A DNA stretch of 21,833 nucleotides. Source: Magicicada cassinii. Lineage: Eukaryota; Arthropoda; Insecta; Hemiptera; Cicadidae. A program made the position numbers and the translations under genes. The notes under the pieces are model-generated. The model was not told the DNA's origin, did not search any database, and saw nothing but the letters and a program-made list of their open reading frames with translations. Location of the stretch: assembly GCA_028571305.1 (NCBI GenBank), contig JAOXNS010144379.1:1-21833 (forward strand). Direction: 5' to 3'. The number at the start of each line of letters is the position of its first letter. Position 1 is the stretch's first letter. Shown here in pieces: positions 9,817 through 20,257 of the stretch.

Positions 9817-11624
9817 TTGCAGTATGTGTAAACAGTACATTTTTCCTGTTCAATATCTTATTATTCTTTACATATTATAGTTTTCTTATTGTAAATTGTG
9901 TATAATATACTTGTGTACCATACTTCTATTAATGTAATGTTCATTGTTCTATTATAGTAAATGCAAGTTAGCTGAAATAGTAATATACAATAATCCTTAA
10001 AATTATGGTACCAATGTTAATATTAGCCATTTCAGTATAATATTAGAAATATTATTCACTGGCATTTTAAACTAACTCATCTAATAATGACATTTCAGAC
10101 TATAATACATATCAATTTATGGTAACTGTATAAGAAATCAATAATCAAGTAACTAAAACTAGTAGCCAACCACAAAAATAACCAATGTTAAATCTTGTTA
10201 TCTGACACTGTCGATTTTGATTATGAAAATTTGACTCTCTGTTTTAACAACGGTTTTCTTTTAAAATTCTCTTACCTTTTTCTACATACTTCCCCTTCTG
10301 TCATATAATTACTTAAATTCAGTGTTAACTTTTTTCTTAAGTTTTTCAATATATACAACTATGTTAGTCTTTCCTTCCTAATTTGAAAGTTAGTTTATTG
10401 TAAGCAAATTTATTAAATATCGTATTAACATTTGTGCCACTGAAGAGCTTTCTGTATCATTTATATTGTCATCTGTTATACTGCCATCAGAATAATTAAC
10501 ATTTAAATACTTCTTTCATTTAAGCTTGTAACTGATAAAGCAACTGTTTGATGTTATCATTACTCTAGTTTCATGTAATTAGTCATCTTCAATTAATATT
10601 TTCATTCATATTAATTCTGAATTCCTTGTGTCCATACAAAAGAAAATCTTACTGACTGCACATTGTAGTTTCCTCAAGGATTCTTCTCTCTACACACTTT
10701 TCAATATTAGTATAATCGTGACACTAAGAAATGCACTACAATATGCATCTCTAAGAAATTTTTTTATTTAAGGCAATTCTTTAAGCCAGTTTATGTACAT
10801 ATATATTCTTACTTTAACTTACTGTATTCTTTTCCTTCTAACATTACATGAATTTTATTGTTTGTGGTGCCAAGACAACATCCAATGTTTTGGTTATTAC
10901 TGTATTCTGATAATTTTTTAAAGAGTGTAATATATTGCAACTACCAGTGCAACATTGTAACTTGAAAATGACAAAAAGTATAATCCAACTAATTTTCACA
11001 AAACTTTCCATGTGAAAACACCACAGTAGCACATGTGAATATTCTTCACCCCATTCTAAAACAATAATTACATTAGCACTATCTTTCAAAACATTCAAGT
11101 TAACTTTGAAAAATACAAGGTTTACGGATTTATGACAGTTGTCTACTACCACCATTTAATCTTATACGATTATATTCATCTAAAAAATATGTATAATTTA
11201 AGATGAGATGTGTGTTTACAACTTTAATGTAATTTAATAAAAGAAAGGATTAAGGTGTACTGGACCATCTCTTGAAGTGATTTCTGAAACAGCGAGGAGA
11301 ATTACACAATTACTCAATAAATACAAAGTGATTTAAAAGTCACATAACCCAAATTTTAATACATTGTACGAATGGTAGTTGAATTTATAAGGTGTTTCTA
11401 CATCTTTTCTATATAGTACCGCTTGTGACAACACCTGCTAGATCATATACACAGTCAACAAAATAGGCCTGTTAGTTGCAATTCTGTTTAGTCTAAGTTG
11501 CAATGTCTTTTACATCGGAACAACCTAAGTCTTTATTTTTGATTATTATTTCAAATTCTAATCACATACCAAATGTGAAGAGAATTTTAAAAATGATTTT
11601 CATGTTATTAATGTGTCAAAAAGA
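9817..11624. other. AT-rich non-coding DNA, no gene seen
   Basis: This continues the quiet AT-rich landscape. A 103-codon minus-strand frame at 10844-11155 is the longest open stretch. Its product is hydrophobic and lysine/isoleucine-rich with no recognisable motif, as expected by chance in such DNA, so it is not called a gene. Confidence 0.5.
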
Positions 11625-12145
11625 TTTAGCACTTTCTATGTTATTTAGTAACTTGTTTTCAGGAGACAGGAGATGCTGCAGACCTTAAACGCTGTGGCTG
11701 AACAAGTGTTTTGACCAAAAATACTGTGGAGGCTGTCCATGAAACATTTCTTTTTTCTCCAAGTCTCTTTGAAAGTTTCTAGTCAGAATGAACTATGCAT
11801 CAGTGTTCATACACAGTTGTTAAAGTTACATCCATACCAGATTAACGTAATAAATCATATCCAAGAACTACATAAGAAAAAACAACTGTATTATTGTCAG
11901 TGGTTTAGAAGTTACAATCAAAATGACATGTCTTTTCTAGACAAGGTTTTTCTCACTAATGAAGCTTGGTTCCAACCCAGAGTGTATACGAACAATCATA
12001 ATAACAGGATGGTCTTCAGATAACCCAATGCATTTCAAAGCAGCCATACTATTTTCTGAAAATCGTGGTGTGATGTGCCTCATTAGAGAACTGTTGGTTC
12101 TAAGTTTTCCTGGAAAAAACTCCAGCTGAGTATTACTAAGAAATA
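11625..12145 (+). pseudogene. IS630/Tc1-like (DDE_3) transposase relic
   Basis: The plus strand carries a decayed transposase fragment. QETGDAADLKRCG, then TSVLTKNTVEAVHETF, resemble the linker between two helix-turn-helix motifs (usual pattern: FxxTGSVxDxxRxGRP). LLKLHPYQINVINHIQELHK follows (usual LHPYRLQVxQEL). Next is FLDKVFLTNEAWFQPRVYTN, matching the first catalytic block FxDEAWF(H)xxGYVNxQN. Here N replaces the first catalytic D, at about 11960. WSSDNPMHF and a segment like FLEKTPAEYY continue the family order. Reading shifts frame near 11760, near 12010 and near 12110, and there is a stop at about 11699. The second D and the final E are missing because the copy is cut off near 12145. 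No terminal repeats were found. It is dead and old. Confidence 0.75.
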
Positions 12146-12245
12146 GTCACACAGCCTACAGCTTTGCCCAACAATAGTCCATTTGACTCTTTATTCACTC
12201 TTAACAAACCCACAGACTCCGTTCCTATGAATACAAACAACATAT

Positions 12246-12684
12246 TGTTACGAGAAGCGTACTGAACAATCCAGAACATTCTCCACTCCCCCGTCCAGTG
12301 TGGCTTGTGTTGCGTCATTCACGTAGGTGGTTCTAGTGAGTTCCAGAACACTTGAGATACGCATTAAGCCGCTGGCGTGCAGCAAGGAGGCAAAGCTGTA
12401 CTGAACCTCTGCGGGGGCTATATAAAGCCATAGCAGCCAGTTTGTCAGTTCAGTTATGTGAGCGATTTTCGCTAGTGCGGACTGAGTGTTTGTTGAAGTG
12501 AAGTAGTATTGTGTTAATAATTAATAGACATTGTTATTGCGTGTGGACAAATCTAACTGGAAATATTGTATGAGTTAATTACAAACTGTGTAATTGTGAT
12601 AAAGCTAGTGCTTAGTGACATAACTGGTGTCTTGTATTTTGTTTTCCACTGTACCATATGATGATCGAGTAGACCGTTGTAACA
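12246..12684 (+). mobile_element. solo LTR of a Ty3/Gypsy-type retrotransposon, 439 bp
   Basis: The unit begins TGTTAC and ends GTAACA, so the tips form the short inverted repeat TG...CA typical of LTRs. It is flanked on both sides by the 4-base duplication ATAT. The inside is less AT-rich than the surroundings and has LTR-like promoter parts. No internal region, primer-binding site or second LTR adjoins it, so it is a solo LTR left by recombination between the two ends of a full element. The clean tips and target duplication argue for modest age. Ty3/Gypsy is inferred from the tips and the 4-base duplication. A BEL or other LTR family is possible. Confidence 0.75.
12419..12450 (+). promoter_or_regulatory. 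TATA box and initiator inside the LTR
   Basis: TATATAAAG at 12419-12427 is followed 28 bases later by TCAGTT (12445-12450), a good arthropod initiator match. The spacing fits transcription start of the LTR (the U3/R border) near 12447. It also sets the plus-strand orientation of the LTR. Confidence 0.6.
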
Positions 12685-14884
12685 ATATTCATTCTTTAAT
12701 TAGTATCAGTAATGGACAACACAGTGCAATAAGTTCTAACACTGCATAGACAGAAAATCTATTTTTACAGCTCAGCCAATATTTTTACCAGTATAAGTCT
12801 GTATATATCTACACAAATTCAAAGGCCATAATTTCTTTCCTAAAAATAAATTCTTTATGCAGGACAGAGTGACTGATGGGACATGTTATTCTTCAACTAA
12901 AACAATAGTGAAATCGAAGAAGGGGAAAAAACCTGAAATTAATTTATATTTAATTTTTTTAGCCATGGAAGGGGGAGTAGAATGGGTGTTAACTACCCTA
13001 TGATAAAGTCTGCCTGTCCCCAACATGTTTTTTCAATTATGGATTAAGTTTCAATTCTCAATTTTTACGAATTTCAAAAATCTCATGTATTAAAAATTCA
13101 GGGCAAAATTAAAAAGCCTTGTTAATTTAGTAGCAAAAAAGTGAAGCTTCTGCTATTAGAATGTATGTGGACTCTAGAGATTGTTTTCATAGGACTATTA
13201 ATTGCACATTACATCATGACATATGTTGTACTTGTGTCGGCGACATAATTTTTTAAAGTGTGAATTTGCTGTACAGGTTACTTGTGGAATAAAGAAAAGG
13301 ACAAACTTTTTAGGAGATGTACAGATTTTATGATTAATGTGGTGAGTGAATGTGACTTCAGGCAACTGCAAAAGTGAAAGTGAGACTTTTATCAATATGG
13401 ATATACTTTAGTTTTTACACACGAAGCCTCGCGTACAACACCATGAGGGCATTCTTCAATCTCGTGAATCTTGTAGACCTATAGAAGCAGTAGTAACCAA
13501 CATGGAGTTGTAAATTTAACATGACCATGTACGCCTCCTACCAGCAGAAATAATAAAGATTATCTGCTAGCAAAAGGTGATCCAATCAAGAAAGTAATAA
13601 TTCATTAAGAAAACAATAACTGCAGTTTTGAAGCTGCTTGGTTATAATTATTTAAACGACTGGAGCAGTCTGTGTCAAAAAATGCGGGATTTTGCTACAG
13701 CATATGGATTTTAACAGCGGGCCTCACTGTTTACAGGAAAAACATTCCACCATTGAAGATCTTGTGGTTGTCAAAACGTTTCTTAAAAGTGTGAGAGGTC
13801 AGAAAAAAGAAAAGACATTGAACTACTTAACTGAATGCTGCTGTACAACAACATAACTCTCACAACTTTCTTACAGTTTATCACAATTTAGAGAGGATTA
13901 TGAGTAGTTTTATCCATGCGTTAAGCCTATCCGTCTCCCAAATGTTTTACGGATCACAGCTGCATCATCAGAGATGATAGGTAAATTACAAAATAATCTA
14001 CCTATATTATTATATTATATTTATGTTAAGGATAAGCCTTGTAGTAACGTTTTTACATTTGTACTGGATTTAATGGCCCTTAAGTAACTCAATATTATAT
14101 TTACAAATTTTTAATAAAAAAATATTTTCAGTTGTATAAATTTATTACACTACATGAAAACAGGTAATCAACACAGACATACAATTTATTTTTACATTAA
14201 TGAAATAAAGAAAAATATTTTTTGTTTAATGATTTATAATAAATATTACAGTTAAATTAGGTACATTTAGTTTATAAATTTTTCTATTTCTGGATTAATC
14301 TGGAACTGGCAAACAAGATCAAAATTTTCAGGTACTTAATCTAGAATGGTAAGCTTGACTGGCAGTATTTAAAATTAACTGATTCATACATACTTTTAAG
14401 TGCAGCACAGTACTGAAGTGTGTCATCAGTCGACTGCAGTCTTCTGTTTTAAGATATAGGTAAATTAAGAGAAATATTGACTTAATGTCATTGTTTATGT
14501 TACGTAACGATCCATTTAAGAAAAATACTAGAATGAACAGTTATTTTAAATGCTGTTCATTTGAATAAGATGTTTTAACAATACGATGGTAAAATCAATC
14601 ATTGCAAATAGCAACAGTTCAGTAATTCAACCTGTATTTCGCAACTGTTTTTAAACACTTTTTTTAATGAACAGTTCGTTTTCGTTGTGCAAAAACAACA
14701 TAAACACCCACCAGACAGCTCTGTCAGGTAGAGTGAGCGCAGAAAGCTAGGTGTGAAGGACTGAGAGCTGACTCCTACACATGAGCTGATTTCTACCTGA
14801 TGTCTTGCCAAACTGACACACAGCATGACGTGATTTCATAAGTCTATCAGTTCACACTTTTGGTGTGAGCTCACATCATTTGTC
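12685..14884. other. AT-rich DNA, no named gene
   Basis: Mostly AT-rich and closed in all frames. Between about 13500 and 13970 the composition is less extreme. Short plus-strand segments there read like protein in shifting frames (for example a lysine-rich stretch RGQKKEKTLNYLTECC near 13796), but no family can be named. Nothing else stands out. Confidence 0.45.
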
Positions 14885-14937
14885 CCTACATAAGATCATT
14901 TCAGCGTGTCAGAAACACAGAAATGATCATGTGTAGG
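14885..14937. repeat. small hairpin, 18-bp arms
   Basis: CCTACATAAGATCATTTC at 14885-14902 pairs with 14920-14937 at 16 of 18 positions. The 17-base spacer holds a further GTGT...ACAC pairing. A second, weaker hairpin (TCACAC...GTGTGA) lies just upstream near 14851-14868. The stem is short for an animal microRNA precursor and it may simply be part of an unrecognised repeat. Confidence 0.85.
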
Positions 14938-15518
14938 CTACTTTAACATATCGCAATATACCATTAATTGGCATATGCGTTTTGCAGCTTGGCCACCACT
15001 GCTTACTATCACTCAGCAGTCCGAGCAAAATTATATTACATAGTTTGAATGTTTACACTTTATGAAGTTTATTTTATACTTATCTGTTCTATAGGTAATG
15101 TGGATTTCTTGTAAACAGAATATAACATTAATTTTATGTTGCCCTTATGGTGAGAACCATACCTTTGCTATGTTAACTAAATCCTTTCACACAGTGCAGT
15201 GTAGTATGTGTAACATTTTACCAACCACATAGTGTCATGCTATTACATAGCTATTAAATTACTGAAGAGCACTAGAAATCAGTTATAGGGTACATATAGA
15301 ATAGGACATGATGTGTTATCAATATAAACAGTCTGTAATATAAAATTTTTATAACCACTTTTATATTTGATTAGTAACACACAGTTATAAAATGCTGTAA
15401 AAGTTGAATGGCAGTCATCTGAACAATTAGTTCTTACTTTTGTCTCATATTACTCCTGTACACACTGTCTTACACCACACATAGAAGGTAATTAGGTTTT
15501 TTCTTTAGTGATCAGAAT
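14938..15518. other. AT-rich DNA, nothing recognised
   Basis: No open frame of note, no repeat and no RNA gene is visible between the small hairpin and the left end of the transposon at 15521. Confidence 0.5.
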
Positions 15519-15520
15519 TA

Positions 15521-15557
15521 CAGTTAAATTTTTACAGGGAGGGATTGACGATTGTCT
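15521..15557 (+). repeat. left terminal inverted repeat of the Sailor-like element
   Basis: It begins CAGTTAAATTTTTACAGG right after TA. It pairs with the right end with a 2-base gap near the tip and a 1-base length change in the G/A-rich middle. Confidence 0.85.
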
Positions 15558-15889
15558 GCAAGTGAGTGGGGAAGTGGTGTTTAGAGCGATCTGATTGTCC
15601 GAAACTATACAGCATAGTGTTGTCAATTCGTACTTGATCCACTGTTTATGCTTTACCATGTGTGCATAGTAAATTAAATAGTACGCTTAGTGCGTTTACT
15701 TTTGTTTTATGTGATTGAAATTTAACAGTTTTAAAATTTACAATATTGTCATATTTTAGTGTTCTGCATGATTTAGTGATTTTTTTTAATTTAGTGATTA
15801 TTAGTCTAATATTCAGAAGTGATTTTCTGGTAAAATTTAAATATTTAGTGTATTAAGTAATAGTGATAGTTAATGTTATCCATTCAGCC

Positions 15890-17255
15890 ATGTCCGATGC
15901 CAGTACAAGTGCTTCAGCTATATGCAAGACAAGAAAAAGGAAAGTATTTAATGGACAGGCAAGATAACTTATCTGTTCAGTACATGAATATTTTCAAAAA
16001 AGAAAAAGCAAATGGGGGGCCGTTAATTTCCATGAATAAAGTTTTAGAGCGTACAGCTGCCGCATACGAAGTAGGGAGAACCTTATAGTACGTACAGGAA
16101 AAGAGAAATATAATCTTCTCACTGATTTTAGTGATACAGAACCCAAGTTTCAAACCCCTAATAAAAAAAAAATATATAGACAAAAGAGTTACAAAGATGG
16201 ATTCTTTCCAAGAACATATAATTCGACAGCACATTTATAGCTACTATAAAGAGCATCCAACAATAAATAAACTTCATAAGTCGTTGGCAGCAGCAGATCT
16301 TTTTACCAGTAGTAAATCATTTGTTAGGAAAGTAATGCAAAATATCAGTTTTCAATTTACAAACATTTCGGGCAGAAAAGTTCAAATGGAAAGTAAAAGT
16401 GTAGTTGCTTTATGTTGTAGATATCTAAGAGAAATTCAAACTAAATCTATTGAAGACATAGTCTGGTTAGACGAAACATGGGTAAATATAGGCCTCAGTT
16501 TACCGAAAAGGCTGGACAGATGATCCTGTGGAAGGAACAGTGACAGTACCTTTAGGAGGAGGGGGTAGATAGATTATTGTACATGCTGGGACATCCACAG
16601 GTTTCACTTGTTTTCATCCATTTAAGTCAAAGAAAACGAGTAACTTCCACGAAGAAATTAACTTTGAAAACTTTACCAAGTGGTTCACAGACTCGTTATT
16701 AAAAACCTCACAGTGCCGTCAATTGTTGTAAAGGATAATGGCCATTATCACTCGGTTATATACGAAAACATGTAACTCGGTTGGCTACATGTAAAGAAGA
16801 AATTATTCACTGGCTTCATGAACCACCTAATATTTCTACCACTGTTAGTATGAAAAAAGCAGAGCTGTTGGAGCTGGTGTCAGGTTGTAAACTCCGATTT
16901 CCAGAATATGTAATTGACAAAGTAGCGGAAGAATATGGCCATACAGTAATAAGATTACCCCATATCACTGTCATTTTAACCCCATTGAATTAATTTGGGC
17001 ACAAGTAAAGGGATGTGTAGCAAGAAATAATGAGACTTTTACAGGATCAGAAGTAGAAAAATTGATACGTGAGGGTATTACAAATTTTACTGCAACAATT
17101 GAGTAAAAGCAGTGATGCATACAAAGAAAGTGATTGACGAAGCATGTAGCAACGAAGGAATATTAGAAGACACTGTGGAACAACTGGTAATATATTTGGA
17201 CACAAAATCCAGTGACTCTGGTAGCGACATACATGGCGTAACACCTATAGATTAA
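15890..17255 (+). pseudogene. Sailor-like (DD82E) transposase pseudogene
   Basis: About 455 codons, beginning at the ATG at 15890 (MSDASTSASAICKTRKRK). An N-terminal helix-turn-helix region contains ERTAAAYEVGR near 16047. RQHIYSYYKEHPTINKLHKS follows (about 16224-16283), then GRKVQMESKSVVALC. The catalytic core has VWLDETWVN (first D at 16470-16472), HAG followed by a GFT-type strand (about 16582-16605), VVKDNGHYHS (second D at 16734-16736) and HFNPIELIW (E at 16987-16989). D2 to E spans about 83 residues. An acidic tail (TKSSDSGSDIHGVTPID) ends at the TAA at 17253. Damage: stops at 15965 and about 16571; frame changes near 15995, 16080, 16165, 16500, 16700, 16770 (with an adjacent stop), 16960 (one base lost in LPPYHC) and 17105. 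All three catalytic residues survive. The normal role is cut-and-paste transposition at TA sites in the nucleus. Confidence 0.88.
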
Positions 17256-17724
17256 CGACACAGGCGGAAAACTACAAACAGGTAATAATAATTTTGTTTA
17301 GTTTTGGTTTTGTGATAAAAGTAACAAAAACAAAACATTGACTCTTAATTTGCTGTCTTATATTTTTTATTATTGTTAATTTTTATTTTATTTACAGACA
17401 TTTATACATTAAGTTGATGACTGCACATTGTCACATTTTTCGTTAAATAAAAAAATACTGTACATTTAAAAGCTAATTAACAAAACACTGAAGTTAGTTA
17501 AGTTTTAGTTTATTATTCTCGTAAGACTTCAATTTTTAGTTTATGAATTATATGTAGTTACAACAGGATAAACATGCATTTTTAAGTAGGCCAGTACATA
17601 TTTTGTCTGCACATACTGGATTTGTTTTGTCTGTGCGAAGTATGTTTTGAGTGAATGCAGTAATGAAACTTTTAACATTCAACAGACACACGTGGTTACA
17701 AAGTGGCAACATGGTGATGACATC
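17256..17724 (+). other. 3' non-coding part of the Sailor-like element
   Basis: AT-rich DNA between the transposase stop and the right inverted repeat. AATAAA-type signals occur (for example near 17446) and could serve for polyadenylation. A short near-palindrome, GTGATGACATCATCAC, lies at 17714-17729 just inside the right end and might be a subterminal protein-binding site. Confidence 0.6.
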
Positions 17725-17761
17725 ATCACAAATGTCAATCTCTCTCCTGTAAAAATTCCAG
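17725..17761 (-). repeat. right terminal inverted repeat of the Sailor-like element
   Basis: It ends CCTGTAAAAATTCCAG, followed by TA. It is the reverse complement partner of 15521-15557. Confidence 0.85.
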
Positions 17762-17763
17762 TA

Positions 17764-20234
17764 TAGTTTGTCTGATAGTAGCCAGCTAACGAACAAGTAC
17801 ATTTCATTTAATTTTTACTCCAGATATGGCATTTCAACACCACCTGATAGAAACAGAATAATATAACTTTCCTAGTATAGGAAATGGCTTTGTGTCTTAA
17901 AATTCTGACAATACAAAAAGCCAATGGATGTGAACTTTTGCATGCAGCTAGAATTTTGATTGCAGAATCGATTAAAAATAAGTCTTCAAGGATACACCCT
18001 CCCTTTCTTAAATTATATACATTTAAATGTCAAAATTAATGGTTTTCCTAAACGTATGTACCTATTTACAAAACAGCATTCATTAGTTAAATGGGAGGAA
18101 GTTTTACAGTAAGTGCAGTTGCTTTATCTAAGTATTACAAACATGCAAAATCGGAAAATTAAAATTTTGCACTGCACAACATAAAGTAATTGGAATGTTT
18201 AATAATTGGAATTTTACATATGACAATGTAACATATATCTGTTGAATGGTGAGTTTTCTATGTTTTCTATCTTTGATATCCATAAAATGAATTTTTATTT
18301 TTGTTTATTTATTACCTTCCATCTTACATATTTAATTTTTTTTACATTTTCATGTATCTTCATCAAATATTATAATAAAAAAATATTCATGTGGCACTTT
18401 AATATTTAATCTTTATACAATAAAAATGTGATAAGGAAGATTATTTAAACCAACCCTGATTTTGTAAAGACTAATTATGAAATTTCACTTTTTGACATTT
18501 TTTTGTTAAGTTAACATCATTTAATTTTTACTTACAATTTCGAAAATGGTGTTTTCAATTTACATTTTATATTACATATTTTTGTTCTACTCTAGACAAA
18601 TAAAAATTAATTTTTCATTCCATACAACATTATTTCTGAATAATACCTACATTTGAAAGGACCAGGTGTCACACTTTGGATAAAAGAGGTTTTTTGCATA
18701 GGCTACAGTAGCATCAATTTTTTATAGCATCTTCTGTTATACTGTTTACTGTTTAGTGTTTCATTTGTTTTTAAATACGTTTGTAAAGTGTCCTATTGTT
18801 CAGGATACTTTTTTGTAATATGGTACTTTTTAGTCAATAGTATGAATATTTAAATAATTAATTTTGAAAAATGTACAAAACATTAGATGAAATGGATTGT
18901 TTATTTCAGTTACACTGGTAAATAGTGTGAGAATCTTAAGAGGCCCCTTGTGTACATTGTCAGACAGTAGCAGCTACCAGATGAACAAAAATATCTGTAC
19001 AAAATATGTATGTAGTTGAGAAATTTGGGGAATACAAATAATGTATTGGTCGTTAACACTTTATATATATAACTCAACTAAATATCTTATGTAACTAGCT
19101 GCAATACATTAATTGCATTTCTATAATAACTTAAGGAATATAATGAAATATGGCTTTCACATTGGCCGATTATTGTATGAAAGTGCATATGTCGTCAATA
19201 CACGCATTTATACATGCATATGTGCACTCATGCACATCGTTGCAAGGAATTAATTGAAGAAATGAATAATAAATAATTTTCTCTACAGCTGAAACTATGC
19301 AGAAAATCAGAAACATCAAAACTTTTTGCATGCACACACAGATATGTGTACACACAAGTGTGCGTGTGCACCTTTTGTGTTTCAAAAACTATATATAAAT
19401 GAAAACAGCATAATTTCAATTCTGTTTATTGTCAAACTATTTTTTTAGTATGTACTCATATGTGAATGATTGTGCACATAAAATGAGTATTACATTTAAA
19501 ACTTACCTTTCTAAATGCATCATATCACTATATTGAATACATGAATGAACTTATGAATGTGTTCAATGATTTCATATCCATAAATGAATGTGTGTCATTC
19601 AATTATTAATAAGTGTACCTGTATACAGTTTTTTCATAAAACAAGCTACACATGGATTGGTTCAGTTTTCTGATGGTTAGACCAGTACGAGAACTAGCAT
19701 CAGTAAGGCCAATCCTGGTTCGACAATTTCAGCTGTTATGGTGTTGTTAATCACGGGTGTTTTGTTTTTTTGTTACTTCAAACCTAAATTTATTAACTAA
19801 AGTAAATTCTGTAGTTTAATATTTGCAATACAATACTATATGAAACTATGCTTTGAATACTCCTGCAGTGGACCCCAAAACAGAAACAAAAATTTTCAAA
19901 GTTTATGATATAAGAGTACTTTAACTGTGCTGACCTTTGTAATGTGGTTTGTTAGGCCAAGGTTATTTGAAACTGGTGACATACAGTCTTTTTAATTTAT
20001 GTTACATTGCAATTCAATTAAGTTTTATGTCTGTAATTATAAAGTTTAAAAAACAATATTCAATTACTACACAAGTACATTAAATACAAATATACTACCT
20101 TGTGGATTAAAATATTTGACAGCTAAGCTCTTAACTATACAGAAAATAACTCTCAACCATACTATGTGTATGCCAGGTAATTTGCCTGATATTTCCAAAA
20201 ATACCGTTCAATAGTTATGTGCTATCAACTGACA
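17764..20234. other. AT-rich non-coding DNA, no gene seen
   Basis: All frames are short and AT-driven. An alternating purine-pyrimidine patch lies at 19327-19371. A weakly tRNA-like string near 19675-19725 contains GGTTCGA, but no cloverleaf can be built. I see nothing else to annotate. Confidence 0.5.
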
Positions 20235-20257
20235 ATATATATATATATATATATATA
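20235..20257. repeat. (TA)n microsatellite
   Basis: A perfect AT/TA dinucleotide array of 23 bases. Confidence 0.97.

Larger units (their letters stand above)
15521..17761 (+). mobile_element. IS630-Tc1-mariner transposon, DD82E/Sailor-like, complete but inactive (2,241 bp)
   Basis: Both ends are present. Inside the left tip is AATTTTTACAGGGAGGGATT followed by GAC (about 15527-15549). Read on the minus strand, the right tip has AATTTTTACAGGAGAGAGAT followed by TGAC. The two terminal inverted repeats match over about 30 bp with small indels. TA flanks each end (15519-15520 and 17762-17763), the target duplication of this superfamily. The layout is about 370 bp of 5' leader, one transposase gene (15890-17255) and about 505 bp of 3' DNA. 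The only sizeable gene is the disrupted transposase, so the copy can no longer mobilise itself. The spacing of the catalytic residues puts it in the long-spacer group rather than classic mariner (DD34D) or Tc1 (DD34E). Confidence 0.88.

Noticed and set aside
10844-11155. 103-codon minus-strand ORF
   Set aside because: Residue use reflects AT-rich codons, with no domain, no neighbouring exons and no clear signals.
12136-12318. 60-codon minus-strand ORF overlapping the LTR start
   Set aside because: It crosses the LTR boundary at 12246, so it cannot be an ancestral gene.
19675-19725. tRNA-like or SINE-like string with GGTTCGA
   Set aside because: The A-box spacing and the arms do not form a cloverleaf, and no tail repeat follows.
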